Of a stretch of 64,000 nucleotides of DNA, positions 61,080 to 64,000 are shown in pieces. Where the stretch lies: NCBI GenBank assembly GCA_026874595.1, contig CM049316.1:11336839-11400838 (forward strand), read 5' to 3'. Position 1 is the stretch's first letter. Every line of letters begins with the position of its first letter. Origin of the DNA: Sipunculus nudus. Lineage: Eukaryota > Annelida > Sipuncula > Golfingiida > Sipunculidae. The position numbers and the translations under genes were made by a program. Under the pieces are notes generated by a model. The model searched no databases. It was not told the origin of the DNA and was given only the letters and a program-made list of their open reading frames with translations.

Positions 61080-61715
61080 CTTTATAACAACCGAGGACTT
61101 AGTATATTCCACTTGAATATCAGGAGTCTGCTGCCTAAACTCGATGAACTAGCATGATTTTTAGAATCATCTAAGGTACACAGTCTGCCTAAGTGAAACG
61201 TGGTTAGACTCAACCATTTCTGAGTCTGAATTAAATATCAGAGGCTACCATATCTACCGTAAAGATAGAAATAGGCATGGCGGAGGAGTTGCTATACTAG
61301 TCAGAAATGGTTTATGTTCCGAGTATTGTTCGAAATTGTCTGAAAATGACTCCGAATGTATCTGGGTAGATGTATTTTTGAACAACATGCATGTATTAAT
61401 TGCGTTTATATATTGACCACCTTCTTCTGACCACAATTATCTATATAAACTTTTATATAATATCGAAATGGCTATGTCGGAACATCGCCGTAAATTCAGG
61501 GGATTTTAATATAGATTATTCCGCTCAGGATACTCTTTTGAATTCAGAGCTACTAAAGATGGAATCATCCTTAAACCTCCATCAACTAATATCATGTCCG
61601 ACACGTGTAGCCACTACATCCTCTACTTTAATCGATCTGATTTTTACTAATTGTAAATTAAAACGTTCCAGATCTGGCGTTTATTCCTTGGTCTCTAAGT
61701 AACCATTATATAATT
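61080..61715 (+). pseudogene. Retrotransposon ORF2, endonuclease part, broken
   Basis: LSIFHLNIRSLLPKLDEL (61100-61153) is the first EEP block. SETWLD (about 61193-61210) carries the catalytic glutamate, and GYHIYRKDRNRHGGGVAILV follows. The next blocks are SGDFNIDYS near 61495-61521 and TRVATTSSTLIDLIFTN at about 61603-61653. The expected SDH block reads LSNH in a shifted frame at about 61694-61705, so the catalytic aspartate is lost. Stops and frameshifts occur at about 61157, 61193 and 61415, and again before GDFN. The enzyme would nick target DNA to prime reverse transcription; this copy cannot. Confidence 0.72.
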
Positions 61716-61862
61716 TATACATACCTTAATTACCAGGTTAAGAATAATGTACATAAAGATTAATTTGTCACTATCAGATCGTATAATCGATACGACCCTA
61801 GTGCTTTCAGACAAGCCATTGGAGCTTCCGTCACATTTCGCTATCTTTGTGATATACCCCAT

Positions 61863-63852
61863 GTGTGCTCAGCCTGGGAACTCTGGCGTGATGAATTTTT
61901 AAATATCAGCAATGAGCATGCACCTTTGAAAACCTTTCGTGTTAAGCGTGACCGTAAAAATCCTTGGATGACTCGACACATTCAACAATTAATTTATCGT
62001 CGTGAAAGAGCTAGAAAAGTTGCCATAAAAAATTGCAGTCCCGCCTTATGGAATCAATTTCGCATTCTACGTAATCGAGTGACCTGCGTAATAAGAACAC
62101 AGAAAAGAAATTTTTACCATGATAAAATAAACTCATCAAGGACTTCCAAACAAATGTGGCAAACTCTTAAACACGTGATTCAACCAAAAAAAATAGCTGC
62201 GAGCATAACTCTGTCACCTTCACCGCCGACGAACTCAATGAATATTTTACTTCGATTGGAGAGAAATTATCCAATACGTTTACCGACGAAGCACAAAAGC
62301 AATTCCATATAATTAATCCCTCTGATTCTACTTATGAGTTTGCACAAATTAATAGCCTTACTGTTAATTATTAATCATCTGCAACACCTGAAAAGCAAAC
62401 CTGGCCTTGACCTATTAATCTTGTCTGGCATTTTGCTTTGTGATGCCGCAGATCTTCTCGCTCCTTCTCTTACGCATATTTTTAACCAGTCTCTTACTAC
62501 TGGAGTAGTTCCCCACGACTGGAAATGCGCTAGAGTAGTCCCAATATATAAAGGTAAGGGTAAATTAAACGAAATAGGTAATTACCGTCCTATATCTGTG
62601 ACGTGTAATATTGTCAAAATTCTTAAAAACACGTCAAAATTTCTCTTATTTTTTATTTACGGAATCATGATCTCCTCTCAACTAAACAAACTGCTTTCCT
62701 GTCAAATAACTCCACTCAAACTGCTCTGCATCATTTAGTTGACAACTGGCTCTCTATTATTGATCAGGGCAATCTTAATGCCGCGTGTTTTCTTGATGTA
62801 ATAAAGGGCTTTGATTTACTAATACACAGTATTCTTTTGAACAAATTAGAACAAAATGGAGTTTATGAGACCTCTCTAAAGTGGTTTCATTCATATTTAA
62901 ATGATCGCAAACAATATGTAACCTTCGCAAATAGTATTTCGGATTTAAAAACTATAACAACAGGTGTACCTAAAGGCACCGTCCTCGGTCCAATACTCTT
63001 TTTAATATATCTGAACCACTTACCTGCTTATGTCCCTGGAGCAAAATGCTCTATTTATGCTGAATATATCACGATATATGTAAACGGCCCCGACGTTATT
63101 ACTGCCCAAAACAAACTTCAGACTGGCCTTTCCCAAGTAGTTAATTGGGTGCGTAATAATAAGCTTTCAATAAATGCCGAAAAATCAGCTTCGATGTTAA
63201 AACACTCAAAGCAACGTAGGTCTGACAACAACCTATCAATTAGTGTAGGAAATTGTTATATAGTGAGTGTTGATGATGTTCGCCATTAGGGCATTGAAAT
63301 TGACAGCCATCTTTCCTGGAAGAATCCGACAAAAGTAGTAATAAAGAAATTATGCTCTAAGATAGGACTACTGCACCGAATTAGCAAATTTCTCCCAAAA
63401 AATATTTTAATACATATTATCACGCGTTCATTCAACCAAATATTGATTATGGCCTTACTGTTTGGGAAAATTGTGCTCGTACATTTCGTCCGCCAATTCA
63501 GCGGCTTCAGGGCCGAGCAGCCAGCATTATCTCAGGCATTTATGATCACTCGCACAGCAGCTTGGCATTTATCCATGACAATGGATGGATGGACATAGAG
63601 CAACGATACATGTATCTTTTATCGATATTGACATATAAATGTATAAATGGACTCGCCCCTTCTTATCCTATTAAGAACTTTACTTTTACCCGTAATGTTC
63701 ATCAGTATAACACCCGTTTATCAGTAAATTCCCATGCAGGCAGTGTTCTATGGGATAGCCTTCCGACAAAACTAAAAAATACCAACAATCTGAAGAGCTT
63801 TAAAAGGCAAACGCGCATATATTTCCTTGCATATAATACCAAGATAGAATAA
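61863..63852 (+). pseudogene. Retrotransposon ORF2, reverse transcriptase and C-terminus, broken
   Basis: The linker reads PWMTRHIQQLIYRRERARKV. Finger motifs are VPHDWKCARVVPIYKGKGK and NYRPISVT. Motif A is CFLDVIKGFDLLIHSILLNK (the aspartates stay). Motif B is TGVPKGTVLGPILFLIYLN. Motif C should read Y/FADD but reads YAEYITIYV, so both metal-binding aspartates are gone. The thumb segment SINAEKSASMLKHSKQ and the C-terminal RYMYLLSILTYKCINGLAPS and NLKSFKRQTRIYFL follow. Frames change at about 62310, 62738, 63289 and 63560. There is no RNase H domain. Confidence 0.82.
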
Positions 63853-64000
63853 TTACCTTTCATTTTCTACTTGTATACAGCTAAATAATACTAATATTTG
63901 AGCGTCATCTAATTGTTATTACCGTACTTATGCGCATCTTATGTAGACTTTTATATATACATTTCATTTATATTGTACACAATTGTGCTTTATTTGTATT

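Larger units (their letters stand above)
59697..63960 (+). mobile_element. CR1-type non-LTR retrotransposon, inactive copy
   Basis: Its parts, listed below, are in the standard order: ORF1 with a PHD-like zinc finger and an SGNH-hydrolase-like part, then ORF2 with apurinic-type endonuclease and reverse transcriptase. That ORF1 layout is typical of the CR1/L2 group. Both ORFs are broken by stops and frameshifts. The 5' end is set at the first ORF1 ATG; the true end may be about 60-300 bp further left. The 3' end is near the window edge: the sequence after the RT stop at 63852 is AT-rich, with no clear tail repeat yet. Confidence 0.85.

Overview
This is animal (metazoan) nuclear DNA. It is roughly two-thirds A+T, gene-poor, intron-rich and crowded with microsatellites, minisatellites and transposable-element remains. 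Short phase-matched exons with GT/AG borders, tRNA-derived SINEs, a CR1-type LINE whose ORF1 has PHD and SGNH parts, a Penelope-like fragment and an animal-type beta-trefoil gene all fit a marine lophotrochozoan, most likely a mollusc. The species call is inference.

Gene 1 (+ strand, about 3.4-11.6 kb) is the 3' end of a class A FAD-dependent monooxygenase. Three exons (3425-3799, 10093-10306, 11419-11597) splice in phase and carry the DG motif, the second FAD motif (GDASR..NFHSG) and the C-terminus with its stop. The GxGxxG exon is not seen and probably lies left of the window. The 6.3 kb intron holds a 45-bp coding-like minisatellite, a Penelope-like fragment, a TA array and a degenerate GT-rich array.

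From 12 to 55 kb I find no confident host gene. There are SINE copies (19.1, 26.6, 27.7, 37.3, 38.0, 44.9, 45.6 and 50.4 kb) and a near-perfect 237-bp palindrome with an exact 8-bp target duplication (24.0 kb). Three copies of a dispersed sequence sit at 29.4-31.7 and 35.3 kb, two of them in tandem. Other arrays are a 75-bp array (34.0 kb), a 46-bp array (43.2 kb), a 34-bp array (46.4 kb) and a 560-bp polypurine block (41.3 kb). A very small LTR element with PBS, PPT and TTAT target duplication lies at 38.6-39.7 kb, and a hAT-like MITE at 48.6 kb.

Gene 2 (- strand, about 58.75 to 55.16 kb) encodes an unrecognised cysteine-containing domain followed by a ricin-B-like beta-trefoil. Its internal splice junctions agree in phase. 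The last exon carries a one-base frame break just before the final QxW-type repeat, so the copy is a recent pseudogene, a variant allele or an assembly error. A possible divergent coding exon on the + strand (59210-59317) starts about 450 bp away.

The right end (59.7-63.96 kb) is a broken non-LTR retrotransposon of CR1 type: ORF1 with PHD finger and SGNH-esterase-like part, then endonuclease and reverse transcriptase. Stops, frameshifts and a ruined RT active-site motif show it is dead.
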